A stretch of DNA of 64,000 nt. Source: Thinopyrum elongatum (lineage: Eukaryota; Streptophyta; Magnoliopsida; Poales; Poaceae). Under the pieces are notes generated by a model. The model had not been told where the DNA came from and made no database searches. It saw only the letters and a list, made by a program, of their open reading frames with translations. The position numbers and the translations under genes are program-made. How positions within the stretch are numbered: position 1 is the first letter of the stretch; each line of letters starts with the position of its first letter. Shown piece by piece: positions 9,457-20,492 of the stretch. The stretch lies in NCBI GenBank assembly GCA_011799875.1, contig CM022301.1:12853570-12917569 (forward strand), in the 5' to 3' direction.

Positions 9457-9877
9457 TATTTATTGTGCATCATCCTAGTAGAGTACTTGTATCTATGTCA
9501 ATTAAAGGGACTAAAAAAGAAAAAAGTATTCTCAAATTGGACTTAGTAAATATCAGGATAATGATATGGATTGTGAATGACTTACTTAATAATAGGGATT
9601 ACTTGCCTATACTATAATATGTTCATTTGTATGAATGGGATAAGATCCAAAGAAGTCAGTTCGGATCCGTTTGTGAAAGAGTAGAATAAGAAAGATAGTG
9701 AATCTTGTTTGAACCATTAATGAAAAATAGAGGTTGGTACAATAGTTAGGAAGTAAAATGGGCTTTTTATTGGGGATAGAGGGACTTGACTTGAACCCTC
9801 ACGATTTAGAAAGTCGACGGATTTTCCTCTTACTAGAAATTTCATTGTGGTCGGTAACGTTGGTGAATTAACAGAAA

Positions 9878-9964
9878 CGGAAAGAGAGGGATTCGAACCC
9901 TCGGTAAACAAAAGCCTACATAGCAGTTCCAATGCTACGCCTTGAACCACTCGGCCATCTCTCC
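9878..9964 (-). tRNA. trnS-GGA: tRNA-Ser (GGA), plastid-type copy in mitochondrial DNA
   Basis: On the minus strand the 87-nt gene begins GGAGAGATGGCCGAGTGG and ends CCCTCTCTTTCCG. It has a long variable arm typical of class II tRNAs, anticodon stem TAGCA/TGCTA and loop TTGGAAC with anticodon GGA. It is almost the plastid trnS-GGA. In plastid genomes trnS-GGA and trnF-GAA are separated by several kilobases (rps4, trnT, trnL); here they are only about 420 bp apart, which supports a mitochondrial rather than a direct plastid source. Confidence 0.93.
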
Positions 9965-12900
9965 TACATAATCTTATTATTGACCAGAAACTGAGTGAAT
10001 AGCGAGTTTTCGTATCACTAAAGTACAGGTACAACCGATCACAGGTTCCATAGGGAGTTTGACTTCCTTTCCAATTTCATATTTCTCAACAACAACTTCT
10101 CTCATCCCCACGGATCTATTCAAAATTCTGGAATCGTCCCATGTTTCTATTTCGATTGTATGGCGTGGCGTATACACGTTATGCAAACAGAACGTATGGT
10201 TACTTTACTCTATTTTCTCATGGCTTGTTAAACCTTTCTTTTTTCTTTTTGGATCATAACCAAATAAAAACTTCTCGAGTTATCAGAATCCATAGTCAAA
10301 TTCAGTCCTTGGTTATTCAAGTTAGATGAAATAGTAATAGTTTGGCTCACATTGGTATACTATGAAATCCAATCTGATTCAAATATTGAATATCTCTCCT
10401 TGTCGGGACAATTTAAGCAGAATAAAATATCTATTATTGATTTTTTAGAATCGAATTAGTCTGTTTTTTTGCTATTTCATACTGTATAATTCCTTTGTTT
10501 ATGGGATCATTTTCCCCGAGGGTTTCCAATCAATGGGGGTGTAGTATAGGTAGTTAGAGAGTGTAGGCTCCCCTAGCTTGAATTCTTTTTACCCATTCTT
10601 TGAGAGTGATAGGTTTGATTTTTCCGTACCATAATAGAAGAGCTCAGAAGAAAGACCTAATTATATAAAAACACGACCATTCAAGCTAAAGATCAGAGGA
10701 TCCGTAAATAGGACTCTCATAGACTTGCCGGGAAATAGAAAATTTGGAATCGGCTTTTCTTTTGCGCTAAAAAAAACTTGAGGCCTTTTCCCTTATTATA
10801 TGGCATATCCATACTTTAATAACCTAGTGCCTAATCGATTGAAAGCAATATTTACTGTCAGATAGAGAGATGCTGATAGGAAAAAGGATGGTATTTACTT
10901 ATTCTCAAGAATATATAGAAAGGGAAAAGCTTAATAGCCACTATTGATCCCCTGAACAGAGCACATGATTCGGGATCAGGTGCGATGTGAAGAGGTAGCC
11001 TAGCCTTTTATGAGAGTCAATTGGGAAGTGGAAAGGCAAAACCATTAGTTTAAGTTCCCGGCTTTAGTCCTCTGTGAAGTTCAGTCAACCATTTGAGTCA
11101 AATTTGAGTAAATAGCAAGACTTCGGATCGCACCATTCATAATGTTGCATCTCAATACTTGGCATCTTTTTCCCACTGCTGGCTCATAAATTCGCCTTGG
11201 TTTCACCGGAATTCGTTTATTTCGTTCATTAATTCGTTCTGATAGCTACGCAGAGGTCTTTCCTTATGACTCCCGTGCTTAATACGAAAAGCGGTTCTTG
11301 TGTGAAAAGTGCCAACTGACTATCTCCTTATTTTCTTATTGTTCTTCCGATAGGAATATTCCCTTGATCAGCTAACCTGGCCCAAGCATAACAATAGTGC
11401 ATTTCCCCTTGATGGTACGATTTACATATCTTCTACCTCTGCAACTTCTGTTCAGGAAGGTTAGTTTAGGCACTCCATCCCTGAGGGCTGCATCAGCTTA
11501 TCTTTCTAGAAATCCCAGCTATAAGCTAGATCGGTATAAATAGGGCATTAAGCAGCAATAACAGAGATAGCATCCATGAGTTTTTTAATCCATCCTTTAG
11601 CATCGCCTGACTCGGACAAGGTGTTTCCTTCCTTCGCAATACCCGACCAGGGCAATGTAGCTATCCCAATAAGATATGAAAGCTGGGCCACACCTGAGCA
11701 AGGAACTTATACATAGAAGTAACAGTAAATGTGCAAGATTTGGACCACTGCCATTTCCTTAAACCATCAATCAACAAATTGAAATAGAGATATCGGTATC
11801 TTCCAATCTGCCACAAGGATCTAGTCGCCAGTATCTTTGCCTTCTTCCCAACTTATCCCAGCATTCCTTGTAAGCGTTGCTATCACTATTTCTCCCTCCG
11901 GTGGCCTTGAGGCGTCTCGATCAATCGGTGTATCCGCCACAGGACACACCTCCTTCTCTCAACCATCCGAACAAGAAGATTTTAGCACTAACCCTCCTCC
12001 AGCTTTCTTTCCGACCGAAGTACCGCTTTTCTTTGCACTACTTTCGAACCGTATCAGGAACAAGAGCTTATGCGTTGCTTTCTTTTCGCAGTACCCGCCC
12101 CCAGGGGTCATTACTTGATGAAGAGTACTTCCCCTTTGAGCACCTTATCTTGGCCATCAATATAATTAATCCATCCTGCCTGTCTAGATATTGCTGTTAA
12201 TACACAGGTTGATTGTATGACTATGGCATAGTGAGTTCTGGCTCCTAGCTGACATACTGAATACAGCATCGAAGCGGGTCTATCTTATTCCGATGTAACG
12301 ATTACATTGAATATTGTGATAGCATCCTTGATTTCAGCTAGCTATTCTCAGTGATATGCTTGCTCCTCTTGGATTTCATTCCATGATAAGTATGTATTGG
12401 AAGTTGGAATGCCTAAAGTATTGGTGCATTAGGGTCCTCTTAAGCCTTGTTTCCTTCTTGATCTTACCTTTCCGTTGCTATCACTCGCTCTAGCCTCTCC
12501 TGGCCAGAGCTCCCTCTATCAACAACACCCTCACGCGATTGATTCCCTGGATAAGTATGGCTCATATAAGGTATCCTGATCATAGTAATTGTATCATATC
12601 TCCTTCTCCTATTGATCTTACCATCCCTCGAGTCCAAGTCTCGGGATGGCGCTTATTAAGGTCATGTTTCCCCTTGACAGGATCTTCCAGTTCTGGTATC
12701 CCTGAAGAGCATTTCCTAGTATGTATTTACTAACCTTAAACGATAGGAGCCGTATTTAGATAGATATCCTATAAATCTATTGATTTTCATTAGCTTGTAA
12801 ATTCCTTGTGTGAAATAACTCAGAAATTCATTGTGCTAAACTTGTATCTATGCAGTACTGTTTAATGTGGAAGAAGTGTTTTTGTTACTAACAACATAGA

Positions 12901-13105
12901 AACCATGATACCAGTGCATAAGCATGAAAAACTCACTTTGTGATCAGATTGATCAAGGTTATAGTCATTCGAATTTACTACTTCGTTAAATGATGGCTGT
13001 TTAAAGGTGTCTACCATAGTTTGTTTGGACAATGTCCTTAGTAATCAGGTATGTGACCTTCTTATAACCCACGACATCGGCATGATAGGTGTTAAATACA
13101 TCCAG
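9965..13105. other. Mitochondrial-type spacer
   Basis: No gene recognised. A 69-codon minus frame at 10186-9977 (contains GMREVVVEKYEIGKEVKLPM) reads like real protein but I cannot place it; it could be a fragment of an organelle gene. The stretch 11017-11088 is one copy of a 72-bp repeat described separately. The rest is AT-rich with short open frames only. Confidence 0.5.
11017..11088 (+). repeat. 72-bp direct repeat, copy 1
   Basis: It begins TCAATTGGGAAGTGGAAAGG and ends GTGAAGTTCAGTCAA. The same 72 bases recur at 26915-26986 with two substitutions (CCCGG here, GCTGG there) about 15.9 kb away in the same orientation. Short dispersed repeats of this size are usual in plant mitochondrial DNA and can mediate recombination. 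Confidence 0.9.
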
Positions 13106-13420
13106 TCATGGTGGAGCTAAATCAGCAGGTTTTATATATGGATCCCAAGGTATATACTTATACCAGACAGTACAAAATAACCCTGCGTATACTAGAAAAG
13201 CAAAATAACTGTACACATACGACTTAGAATTCTCATCAGAAAATGGTATTACTACTTCAACCAACTTGTTTATGATTTCACGTTTCAAAAGGGATTTCAA
13301 ACCAAGACCGCTATGTGAGAATCGCTGAATAACGTCAAAAGTATCCCTTAAGTAAATATTATCGATAAAAAACAAACCTAGCGAATCATTTATTTCTTTA
13401 AACTTATCAAATATATACAT
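13106..13420 (-). CDS. Unrecognised mitochondrial-type ORF, downstream half
   Basis: The 104-codon frame starts MYIFDKFKEINDSLGLFF and has a probable membrane helix near residues 67-90 (YSYFAFLVYAGLFCTVWY), ending in a proline-rich tail. It overlaps the end of the 232-codon ORF by 31 nt in another frame. The junction is an A/T-rich tract (tataaatgtatata), where a one-base indel would fuse the two. It could be the C-terminal part of one original ~330-residue protein or a separate overlapping ORF. No family recognised. Confidence 0.45.
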   Translation of the reverse strand: MYIFDKFKEINDSLGLFFIDNIYLRDTFDVIQRFSHSGLGLKSLLKREIINKLVEVVIPFSDENSKSYVYSYFAFLVYAGLFCTVWYKYIPWDPYIKPADLAPP

Positions 13421-14088
13421 TTATATTGTCGCCAGCCTACCTGAGCGTGGAACAAATATTTTATATATACATATTCCATAACTAGAGTTCCATAATTGTG
13501 AAACGTGGTATATGGTCGTACGCTAACTCCTATTTGAAAGTCGTGTGGCTCTCTAACAAACATGGAAAACAAACCTATCCTCGGCATCCAACTGTTATAA
13601 AAGAATGGAAGCACAATTGTTGTTGGACCTATAAACCCTATTATTTTGGCAATAAAACCATTTAGACCTCTTTGATCTAAATTGGGAAATGTTTTTCGAT
13701 TTTTCACAAATCTATCAATAGGTGAATTAAAGTAGGAAGTCCAACCACTGTTGGAACTATCTCCACCGTTTGAACTACCACCACCCCATATAAAATGGTG
13801 GATTATACCATGATCGTCGTGCTTAGGTGCACTAGTTTTCACATTTGGATTTGTTCCATCATTAGTGGAACTAGAACCATCATTAGGTTTAGGGGAAGTA
13901 GAAGTAGATGCATCATTACTGCCACTAGATGCATCATTGTTGATAGATTCTTTAGCTCCTTCCTCATCCGTTATATCTTTTTTCTTGGATTTCTTATTAT
14001 TGTGGAGTTTTTTATCATCATCTTTTTCCCCGTCTCTATTGTATAACGAATTAAGTATCTTCTTAATGGATTGAAAGAATTTATTCAT
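13390..14088 (-). CDS. Unrecognised mitochondrial-type ORF with charged/Ser-rich N-terminus
   Basis: The 232-codon frame starts MNKFFQSIKKILNSLYNRDG. Residues ~20-100 are low-complexity, first Lys/Asp-rich and then Ser/Asn/Asp-rich with repeats such as SGSNDASTSTS. A hydrophobic helix follows near residues 145-170 (IAKIIGFIGPTTIVLPFFY). The architecture, a soluble low-complexity head and membrane tail, resembles mitochondrial plasmid or lineage-specific mitochondrial ORFs, but I recognise no homologue. It lies between rps7/tRNA genes and nad2 inside the NUMT and is uninterrupted, which is notable for such a long non-conserved frame. Confidence 0.5.
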   Translation of the reverse strand: MNKFFQSIKKILNSLYNRDGEKDDDKKLHNNKKSKKKDITDEEGAKESINNDASSGSNDASTSTSPKPNDGSSSTNDGTNPNVKTSAPKHDDHGIIHHFIWGGGSSNGGDSSNSGWTSYFNSPIDRFVKNRKTFPNLDQRGLNGFIAKIIGFIGPTTIVLPFFYNSWMPRIGLFSMFVREPHDFQIGVSVRPYTTFHNYGTLVMEYVYIKYLFHAQVGWRQYKCIYLISLKK

Positions 14089-17026
14089 GATAACAGTATT
14101 TTCTATTACTCTCTTATTGGTGGATTTCCTCCACTTAATTTCGAAATTTACCCAGCCTTTTGAGTACTAGGATCTCCCCCTTATCCTAGCAGATCGGTAC
14201 CCAGACCATATCCTTGGGCAGCTCGGATGTATCTATCTTTTCGTTCAGATCACATCATCTCGAGCGCGGAATCTTATTAGTGGATCAGAAGACTATGGTG
14301 ACCCGTAGATCTTCAGATGTTGATTTGCAGAGTAGGGCCGGAATGCGGGGATTGCATTCTTCGAAAAGTATCATATCTTCTTTCCCTAGGGAGAAAGCAG
14401 AAACCAGAAACGAGTGGAGGTTCGATCTCTCACCCAAAGCAATTGGGGCTGGTGGAATCTTCCCCTATAGACTCCGAAAAATCATCGTGTACCTTTCCCC
14501 TATAGACTCCGAAAAAGCAGCGTGTACCTTTCCCTAAATCCTTCTCCCGTGCATGCTATTCTCGTGTTCCGTGATTAGAAAAGACCTGTTTCTTGTTTTC
14601 TTTGAGGTAATAAACAAGTTGTATCCTGCTTTGCCTATCTTGATGTGGAATCTATCATTGAGCACCCATGAATGCAGGTAGAAGGTGTTTTTTCTTAACT
14701 CTTTCCAGGCCTCAGCTTGATTGGACTTTGTCAGCTCTTGTCGTTTAGCTTCCTCTCTCCTCTCTCATCTTGTCTCTCCGTAGACGGCGTTAAAAAGTAA
14801 ACAGACTTAAAGCAAAGTAGGTTCGATCCTTGTGTTCTATTATATGAAGTAGAAGAAGAAAGAGCCGGGGGGATGGTCTTGGCACCCATGGGTTAATGGT
14901 GAAAGCGCTCAAGGAAATAGGGAATGGAATATTCAAATCGATCAGAAGTGCTATGCTTTATGTAATCAGGCTGAAGGCTAACATCTCGCGAGTAGGCTGA
15001 GCTAGGATAAGAATTCCAATAAAAAAAGAAGTATGAATTGGGCCCAAAATCACTACTTTACTACCTATGTCGCGTGTCGCGCCACCTAGTACGATAGACT
15101 TTTTGCGGGAAAAGAGCAGGTTTTGCCCCAACTTGGACCCAGGGAAACCAAAGAAGAGCTAGTTTCGCCCTGTTTAGTTAGCGGTGGATGAGCTGATTTC
15201 TTTTCACTCCTGTTTCAGAGATACAAAACAAAAGTAAAGTGTAGAATGCAATGTTTGAGCTCCAGGCTTTTACGATTCTTCCGATTGACTTCTCTTCTCT
15301 GCTCCTAGCTCCGAATGCCAGTATGTAGAGAAGTGATGGAAAGGGTTGTGCTCTTTCATTTGAGAAACTTCCAACCAAAATAGGAATGTTAGAACAGAAT
15401 ATTTAGATACAGGTCCCTTATGAATACTGTACTGAGTAAGATTCATTGAAGAAATGCTTCTCCGAAGCAATAAGTTTGTGGCACAAGCATAGTCTTCTGC
15501 TAACCTAGCCTTTCCCATCTTTCTATTAAAACGAATGTAGCTAACGTGAACTAAAAGCAAGCTCTTGTTCGAGGAAGTAGAAATTGTTAGTTGTTGCTAG
15601 CTTGAACTGAGTTGTTCCTGTTGGTGCTAGGGTTGCCACGGGAGTTGTAGCGAGATGCTGCTAATGCAGCTATTTCTGATGTCCGGACGATGCAGCGGAA
15701 GTGAAAAAAAGAAGATATGATGCTTAGACCGTTCAGAAAGGGATGATGGATTTCTAGATATAGGGTTTATTTGAATGTCTAGCCAAATGCTTACTTTCGT
15801 TATGCTTGTCCTGCAAAGCTGGATCTATGGTTCGGTTGCTTTGAATGTCTGTTCCGCCTCTGACCCGGCCCTTACCTCTTTCTTGACTCGGTTTTTCGCA
15901 GGGGCATCGAATTATTTTACAAAAGAAACGCCAGTTTCAAAAGGAATGGCACCGAAAGGTGTCAGATGATGATTGAATTGAACTATCTGAATCTGAAACC
16001 GCCGACCTGACTCGTGCTTTTTTGGACTCCGCTTTTGCAGGATCCTGTGAGGCATCGAATTCTTTGGCAAGTCTCTTCTTGCTAGTGTTGTACGCGTTTT
16101 ATTCCTTCGCCCGACATGCTTTCGTGATAAAAGAATCATAGCAACATAGCGTGAGGTTCCATAGGTTGATGAGCCTGATCAGTCGTGTAAGCTATTTACT
16201 ACAGCCGTCTTAGATGGCCCCAGGTATCCTCTTCGGCTTGATCTTTCCTTTGCTTCGATCGCCAACTTGCACTTCCTTATTCCACTATTGCGATATCTTT
16301 GTCCTGGACAAAGACCAAGAGCTGGTGCAGGTGAAAGAATAGCTTATGGGGCTGGAGTCAAAGGAGCTTTCATAGACATAGAAATCATAATAGAAAGAGC
16401 AGGCCTGCGAGCAGCGAGTGCCCTTTGTAAGTTGCGAGCCTGCCTTACCGCCCCCCTCCTTTCTTTTATGAATTAGAAAGAAGGGGATGAATTAGAAAGA
16501 AAGAGATCAGGTTATTTATGATCGGAGAAATGGAAGGGGCGTGGTTGATGTGTCACTGGGGAACCCGTAGGAAGGGGAGACGACCGGCCTCATTCACATC
16601 TGAAATCGCCAACATGAACACAAACGAAATCGTCTGAATTTCGTATAGAAAGAAAAAAAAAGGAAACAAGTAAAAAAGCGTGGTCCCCGGGGATAGGTAC
16701 TTCGTCCGGCGCGGTATCATTGCTGAGTGATCGCTCGCTATCTGGAAATGGAGTGTTAGTTTCAAATAGAGATTGTGTGAGTGTGAAGTGTACTGAAGAT
16801 CGAGGTTTTTCTTCTTACTAACTTTGTCAAAGAGGCTAAAAGAACAATAAATGACCAACGAAACTTCGAGTGAGTAGGATAAGGAGGAGTACTCGGAGGA
16901 TCTGAGAAGGGAATTAGAGAAAAAAGAGCAGCAGCTCAGTAATAACACCTAGGCTTTTGAATTAACTCTGTGATTTGGAAGGCGGAGGAAATGAAAGTAG
17001 AAGAAGTTATCGAAACTCGGAACCAC
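14089..17026. other. Mitochondrial-type spacer upstream of nad2
   Basis: No recognised gene. A 35-bp unit beginning CCCCTATAGACTCCGAAAAA is duplicated in tandem at 14462-14536. Short frames at 15775-15969, 15912-16139 and 16267-16476 show no known motif. The stretch just before nad2 holds an in-frame upstream ATG (16991), discussed under exon 1. Confidence 0.5.
14462..14536 (+). repeat. Two tandem 35-bp units
   Basis: CCCCTATAGACTCCGAAAAA followed by (atcatc or gcagc)gtgtaccttt occurs at 14462 and again at 14497. It is a minor tandem duplication inside mitochondrial spacer. Confidence 0.85.
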
Positions 17027-17179
17027 ATGTTCAATCTTTTTTTAGCGATTTCCCCAGAGATCTTTATCATTAACGCAACCTTCATTTTGCTCATTCATGG
17101 AGTTGTATTTAGTACCTCTAAGAAAGATGATTATCCACCGTTAGTTAGTAATGTGGGTTGGCTTGGATTACTTAGTGTT
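17027..17179 (+). pseudogene. nad2: nad2 exon 1 (NADH dehydrogenase subunit 2, complex I), NUMT copy
   Basis: The 153-nt exon encodes MFNLFLAISPEIFIINATFI through NVGWLGLLSV, the N-terminal membrane segments of the complex I proton-pumping subunit ND2. An in-frame ATG at 16991 (MKVEEVIETRNH) corresponds to the upstream start annotated in some plants; I chose 17027 because it begins the conserved part. The exon ends CTTAGTGTT before intron sequence GCGCGCC. There is no disabling change in the exon, but only exons 1-2 of the five are present, so the locus cannot make ND2. Confidence 0.92.
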
Positions 17180-20100
17180 GCGCGCCTAGGAGGGCAGCGC
17201 GCTGTAGGGTAACGCAGCAGAAAACAAAAAAATTCCGACCTACGCACCAGCCCAGGACCACTATGGAGACTGCATACAAGGTTTGATCATTTTCGTTACC
17301 GACTCGTAGCGCAGCGGAAGTAGAGTCGATGACGATCGGCGGTGCAGATCCCCGCAGCTAGGATTTACAACCTCCCAACCGCGAGGATGTATACCCTCGT
17401 CTTCCCTTCGGACAGCCCTCCGGGAGGCGGTCGAACAGTCCCCCGGACGGTGTCGCGGACAGCCCTTCGGGAGGACCTTCGAAACTCGAACGGTCACTCG
17501 GACAGCCCTTCGGGAGGACTCACAGAACTCGGACCGTCACTTGGACACTAAGATCGAAACTACGACCTCTCTACAGAGTTGCACACATACGGTGTCATCT
17601 ATCCGGCAGGGCTTCGCCGTCCAGAACTAGTTCCCACCGGAACCCAGACAGCCTTTCGGCTCTACGAAACTATTTCGCGGGGAGGGAGAGAGAAGCCAGA
17701 TCATTGCAATGGCACTTGTATGTGAGAAGGGATGGATTTGTGGGCAGCCCACTCTCCTCTATTTATAGGAAAACCAAGGGGTAGGGTAGTTATCCAATAA
17801 AACCCAAAGGCATATGAGGGAAGTCCTTCCACAAGGACCTAAAGGAGAAACCAAGGAACAAGAGGGGCTCCAAGGTGGAGCCCCTAGTGTGGCCGGCCAC
17901 TCCCCCATGAGGGCCCCCCCAAAGGGGGTTCTCATCCATCCACATCACCTTCTAGAAGCCTTTAGCAAAAGCCCTAAAAGGTGGCTTCCAAAAATTATCC
18001 AAAAAGCACTTTCACTATTCACGACGACATTTTTCAGCGTCCGTTCGAACTGAAAATATTTATGTGGGCTTAGAACAATTCCAGTACCCACTAAAATAAT
18101 TTTCAACGCGTTCTGGAACAATTCCAGATTAGTGATTTTCATCTGCGAAAAGCATCTGAAGCGGTTCTGGCAGCTCCGAAACATTTCCGGTTTTTCTTCC
18201 AGAAAATTCCCAGAAGTTTCCAGAATGATTCTGGCACCCTCCAAGAATTATCAGGCATGTGCCGAAACCAATTTGACTTAATGGTATCCTCTGAAACAAC
18301 TTTTCAGTTTCACCGGAACTCATCCGGTGACCTCTCTCTGCGGAACTTTTCCGCTGTCCGAAACTTTTTCGGTGATTTTCTCTCAGACTCCCTGTCTAGT
18401 ATTCAGCAGATAGATGACCCTTAAGCATGTGACCCTATAGGTTCGGTGAAGTATAGACATGACACGGAACCCCTTCCGATCAATGATCAACATCGGAGCC
18501 GTGGACACCCATATTGACCCCTATACCCACACGAATGAATATTCGAGTGAACCTCCAGTTGCCGTGTGCTATTCCTGTTGCTTCGCGATATGTTACAAAT
18601 ACCCGAGGTGAGACATGTAGGCATTCCCGTGGATCAACAACTTGTCCACTATGCTAGTTACCTCGTTACCGTGTTCCGGCATCCCCGTGATCAAATCACA
18701 AAGTGTCTGGCCAGACGATGATGGATACCGTAACACCGAGAGGGCCCAGAGATATCTCTCCATCGTCGGAGGAGCAAATCCCAATCTTGAGCTATCAAGT
18801 TACTTGACATACTTTCCCATGAACCCGTAAGCCGCCGTAATAGCCACCCATTTACGGATGACGTTTAACAAACCCCAAAGTTCATGAAGCAAGCATGAAG
18901 AAACTCGATACTCTCATGGTCTGAGGAATCATGCAAACGTTAACCATCTCTGTGTTATTAACCATTAACTTGTGACGAATGAATCTCATAGCATAACACC
19001 AATCGGGTCGATTCAACACAAATGTTCTTCTAACATTGTGCCCTCAAAGTTGATGGCATAGACATGCCCATGATTGGGAAAACATAATCATCATGCAACA
19101 CTTGAGCTAGTCTTAGAGGCATGACTAGGAATACATTTTACCGTTTATTATTCCACACGTGCACATGGGTTTTCCCCAGAGCCTTTATGGATATACGGGC
19201 TCGGGAACCACAGCAGTTATAGCATGGAACATAAACCTAATTATGAACACGGAGATAAATAATAACATTTATTATTGCCTCTAGGGCATATCTCCTACAC
19301 GCGCTTGAGATGCGGAGGAGCTATTATCGCCCAGCTCCCTAACCTAATGCGGCCGGACCGCAGGGAACCTTAGCATGGGGGGACGTCCTAATCCTTTTGC
19401 CGCTGCAAGGCCGGCTAATCGTACGCAGCAGGAGCAAGGGAATTCCCCTGGTTCAGGAAGGCACATGAGTCCGAACGCTATTATGAATGTGCGACCGACA
19501 CTACACTACGTAGGTACTTGTGCATGCAGGTGAGCCGTCGGTCGGTCCTAGAAACGGCGGCAGCTAGCGAGGAGTTAACGACCGGACGTGCTGCAACCTA
19601 GGGATCACCAGGCAGCTCTTTCGCTCTATAGGGATATCGGGGGGGGGGGGGCATAGCACAATTCTCCTTGGAGGAGGGTTTTGGTTTGCCCAGGTGATTG
19701 ATCCTGCCATAATATACTCCCGCCAATTCTATTGCACCGGCAACCGAAGTCGAACATACATACAACGATCTTCATCTGTGAAGGGACGGGAGGAAAGAAA
19801 GGGCGGTAGATGATAATGCGAAAGGGCGCCGCGTCTGGCTTGATAGTAAAGCCAAAGAAAGACGCCCCAAGACAAGATACAACTGTTGGGAAGGGGACAT
19901 GATCAATAGAACCTGGCTGGATCTGGGCTGGGATAGTGGCGCCCATTCCTAACCAGTTCTGAAAAGGTTCGCTCATGCTGGAGGTACTAACCACTTAGTG
20001 ATCGGTCCGCTAGTTCACGCAAATCCGAAGAAGTTATCACGGACGAGCCACATGCAGGGAAACTTGCACGTGTGGTTCTGGTCGGGCTTTCCTTCGGTAT
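17180..20100 (+). other. nad2 intron 1 (cis-spliced group II intron), interrupted by a solo LTR
   Basis: The intron starts GCGCGCC after exon 1 and ends GGTAT before exon 2. A domain V-like hairpin, GAGCCACATGCAGGGAAACT and its partner GCACGTGTGGTTC, lies at about 20045-20079, close to the 3' end as expected, with AGC at its base. Without the LTR and one copy of the target duplication the intron is 819 nt. Its boundaries are supported by restoration of the reading frame LLSV/LITLLLLAAG across the junction. Confidence 0.88.
17203..19299 (-). mobile_element. Solo LTR of an Angela/BARE-like Copia element
   Basis: On the minus strand the 2097-bp unit begins TGTAGGAGATATGCCCTAGA (19299 leftwards) and ends in TTTTCTGCTGCGTTACCCTACA at 17203. 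The perfect 5-bp duplication CGCGC lies at 17198-17202 and 19300-19304. The start and end wording match the Angela-type Copia LTR, and no internal domain is present, so the element was reduced to a solo LTR by recombination. A TATA-like CTATAAATAGAGG lies at about 17757-17769 (minus). The insertion point is 23 bp inside nad2 intron 1, proving arrival after the mitochondrial DNA had entered the nucleus. Confidence 0.92.
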
Positions 20101-20492
20101 CTAATAACCTTGCTTCTGCTCGCCGCTGGCGCACCTCTCCTAACTATTGCCCATTTATTCTGGAATAATTTTTTTAGGAGGGACAATTTTACATATTTCT
20201 ACCAAATCCTTCTATTATTAAGTATGGCTGGTACCATTTCGATGTGTTTCGATTTTTTCGAAAAAGAGAGGTTTGATGCTTCTGAATTCATTGTATTAAT
20301 TCCACTTCCTACTCGCAGTATGCTCTTAATGATCCCGGCTCATGATTTAATTGCCATGTATTTAGCTATTGAGCTTCAAAGTTTATGTTTTTATGTGATC
20401 GCAGCATCAAAAAGAAAGTCTGAATTTTCCACGGAAGCCGGCTCAAAATATTTGATCTTAGGTGCATTTCCCTCTGGAATATTATTGTTCGG
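20101..20492 (+). pseudogene. nad2: nad2 exon 2, NUMT copy (apparently unedited)
   Basis: The 392-nt exon encodes LITLLLLAAGAPLLTIAHLF to SGILLFG and ends before the group II start GTGCGACC. Where the mature protein (from memory) has Leu or Phe, this copy has Pro or Ser codons, for example IPLPTRSM, MIPAHDL and FPSGILL. These are the C residues that plant mitochondria normally edit to U, so the source was genomic DNA rather than edited transcript. A Met in LLLSMAG, where I recall Thr, could be ACG-to-ATG decay in the nucleus. The frame is open throughout. Confidence 0.92.

Noticed and set aside
9384..9964. Direct plastid-to-nucleus insertion for the two tRNA genes
   Set aside because: Their spacing is not the plastid one and they neighbour mitochondrial rps7; a mitochondrial intermediate explains both.
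13106..14088. Calling the ORF pair a male-sterility gene
   Set aside because: Only the general architecture fits; there is no similarity to a known sterility ORF and no link to a chimeric ATP-synthase or oxidase leader.
16553..16948. 131-codon minus frame just upstream of nad2
   Set aside because: It contains a few organelle-like words (FVFMLAISDVNEAG) but no alignment to any nad gene I can defend.
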